A DNA stretch of 64,000 nt, taken from the NCBI GenBank assembly GCA_964016885.1, contig OZ024744.1, forward strand, positions 20,948,098 to 21,012,097. The letters run 5' to 3'. The notes under the pieces were generated by a model. The model saw only the letters and a list, made by a program, of their open reading frames with translations. It did no database searches and was not told where the DNA came from. A program made the position numbers and the translations under genes. Within the stretch, counting starts at the first letter, position 1; the number at the start of each line of letters is the position of its first letter. Of this stretch, positions 63,470-64,000 are shown piece after piece. This stretch comes from Eledone cirrhosa (lineage: Eukaryota; Mollusca; Cephalopoda; Octopoda; Eledonidae).

Positions 63470-64000
63470 CTCGTTTTAAAACAGTTGAATCGTTAGAACT
63501 GACTCGTTTTAACAACAGTTGAATCTTAAAATAAAACTCGTTTTAACAATAGTTGAATCTCAAGAACTGACTCGTTTTAGCAACAGTTGAATCTTAAGAT
63601 AACACTCGTTTTCATAACAGTTGAATCTTAAGAACTGTCTCGTTTTAACAACAGTTGAATTTTAAGATAAACCTCGTTTTGACAACAGTTGAATCTTAAG
63701 AACTGACTCGTTTTAACAACAGTTAAATCTTAATAACTGACTCGTTTTAACAACAGTTGAATGTTAAGATAAAACTCGTTTTAACAATAGTTGAATCTTA
63801 AGATAAAACTCGTTTTAACAACAGCTGAATCTTAAGATAAAACTCGTTTTAACAACAGTTGAATCTTAAGAACTGACTCGTTTTAACAACAGCTGAATCT
63901 TAAGATAAAACTCGTTTTAACAACAGTTCAAACTTAAGAAATGACTCGTTTTAAGAAAAGTTGAATCTTATGAACTCACTCATTTTAACAACAGTTGAAT
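63470..64000 (+). repeat. HOR unit 26, cut by window edge
   Basis: Head module and the start of the middle. From 63660 it matches 55939 onward at 7,721 bp (TTTTAAGAAAAG at 63950 is the partner of 56229), so a third super-repeat copy begins here and continues beyond the window. Confidence 0.9.

Larger units (their letters stand above)
55939..63659 (+). repeat. Super-repeat copy 2 (7,721 bp)
   Basis: Second copy, with the same order of landmarks. It differs from copy 1 by loss of six monomers near 58.18 kb and gain of one near 62.10 kb (-204+34 = -170 bp, which accounts exactly for the length difference). Scattered single-base differences also occur, for example CGTTTCAACAATAG near 60447. Confidence 0.85.
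1..64000 (+). repeat. 34-bp satellite array filling the window
   Basis: The window is a continuous head-to-tail array of a 34-bp monomer beginning CTCGTTTTAAC, carrying CAACAGTTG and CTTAAG, and ending in GAACTGA (type A, clean example 441-474) or GATAAAA (type B, clean example 1935-1968). A and B mostly alternate, giving a 68-bp dimer. All copies read in the same direction; I saw no inversion, no foreign insertion and no unique spacer. Consensus GC is 11/34 for A and 9/34 for B. Both edges lie inside the array, so its true length exceeds 64 kb. Such arrays are typical of eukaryotic heterochromatin; the family is not one I recognise. Confidence 0.98.

Noticed and set aside
1..64000. CRISPR array
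   Set aside because: The 34-bp spacing is superficially CRISPR-like, but there are no unique spacers: all of each period is the repeat itself, and no cas-like gene is present.
1..64000. Telomeric or subtelomeric repeat
   Set aside because: No TTAGGG, TTTAGGG or TTAGG runs occur; the closest word is GTTAGAAC in the head monomer, once per HOR.
1..64000. CENP-B box
   Set aside because: TTCG occurs in variants starting ATTCGTTTT, but the required downstream CGGG part is absent everywhere I looked, so centromere identity is not supported by this motif.
1..64000. Short open reading frames
   Set aside because: Frames of up to about 100 bases are a by-product of the repeat; stops recur in all frames every three monomers and nothing resembles a protein.
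1..64000. Iterons of a plasmid or phage replication origin
   Set aside because: Iteron clusters span tens to hundreds of bases beside a rep gene; here about 1,880 copies cover 64 kb with no gene.
1..64000. Array produced wholly by assembly error
   Set aside because: Units carry linked private variants, distinct lengths and exact whole-monomer indels, as in real HOR arrays. Local miscounting of near-identical units (for example 6761-10430 or the two super-repeat copies) cannot be excluded from sequence alone.
1..64000. Transposon, rRNA or tRNA embedded in the satellite
   Set aside because: I read through the window and found no interruption of the 34-bp period longer than one base.

Overview
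The whole 64 kb is one uninterrupted, gene-free satellite DNA array. The basic unit is an AT-rich 34-bp monomer (about 29% GC from the two consensus forms), always in the same orientation, with roughly 1,880 copies. No unique flank, transposon, RNA gene or coding region is present, and both window edges lie inside the array. Gene-free tandem repeat on this scale points to eukaryotic constitutive heterochromatin, such as a centromeric or pericentromeric block or a B or sex chromosome. I do not recognise the family and cannot name the clade.

The repeat is organised in layers. (1) Two 34-bp monomer types, A (ending GAACTGA) and B (ending GATAAAA), mostly alternate to give a 68-bp dimer. (2) Dimers are grouped into higher-order repeats (HORs). 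Each HOR ends in a diagnostic anchor monomer (TTGTTCTAAC then CAGCC) and restarts with a 33-bp monomer that has lost one base, followed by a conserved head of about 10 monomers. I located 25 anchors, giving 25 HOR units of 26 to 184 monomers (883 to 6,259 bp) plus one partial unit. Between anchors, every unit is a whole number of 34-bp monomers once the few 33- and 35-bp variants I could identify are counted, so length change has been almost entirely by whole monomers. (3) From about 46 kb to the right edge the HORs are grouped again into a super-repeat of about 7.7-7.9 kb (48048-55938, 55939-63659, then a third copy cut by the window edge).

Region by region: 1-10.4 kb holds short HORs (1.1-1.8 kb), including a unit repeated at 3,668 bp distance and two adjacent 1,835-bp copies. 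10.4-20 kb is a mixture of 0.9-2.9 kb units with two long internal duplications. 20-49 kb holds units of 1.2-4.1 kb with local tandem duplications (579 and 443 bp) and long-range ones (2,481, 2,959 and 7,580 bp). 49-64 kb holds the longest units and the super-repeat. Unit length therefore tends to rise from left to right.

Nothing here encodes protein: because 34 is one more than a multiple of three, every stop triplet in the monomer falls in all three frames within three monomers, on both strands. Any function would be structural, through chromatin, DNA binding or transcription of the repeat itself. Coordinates of anchors and offsets were counted by hand from the numbered lines; identity between copies was judged from shared private variants, not from full alignment.
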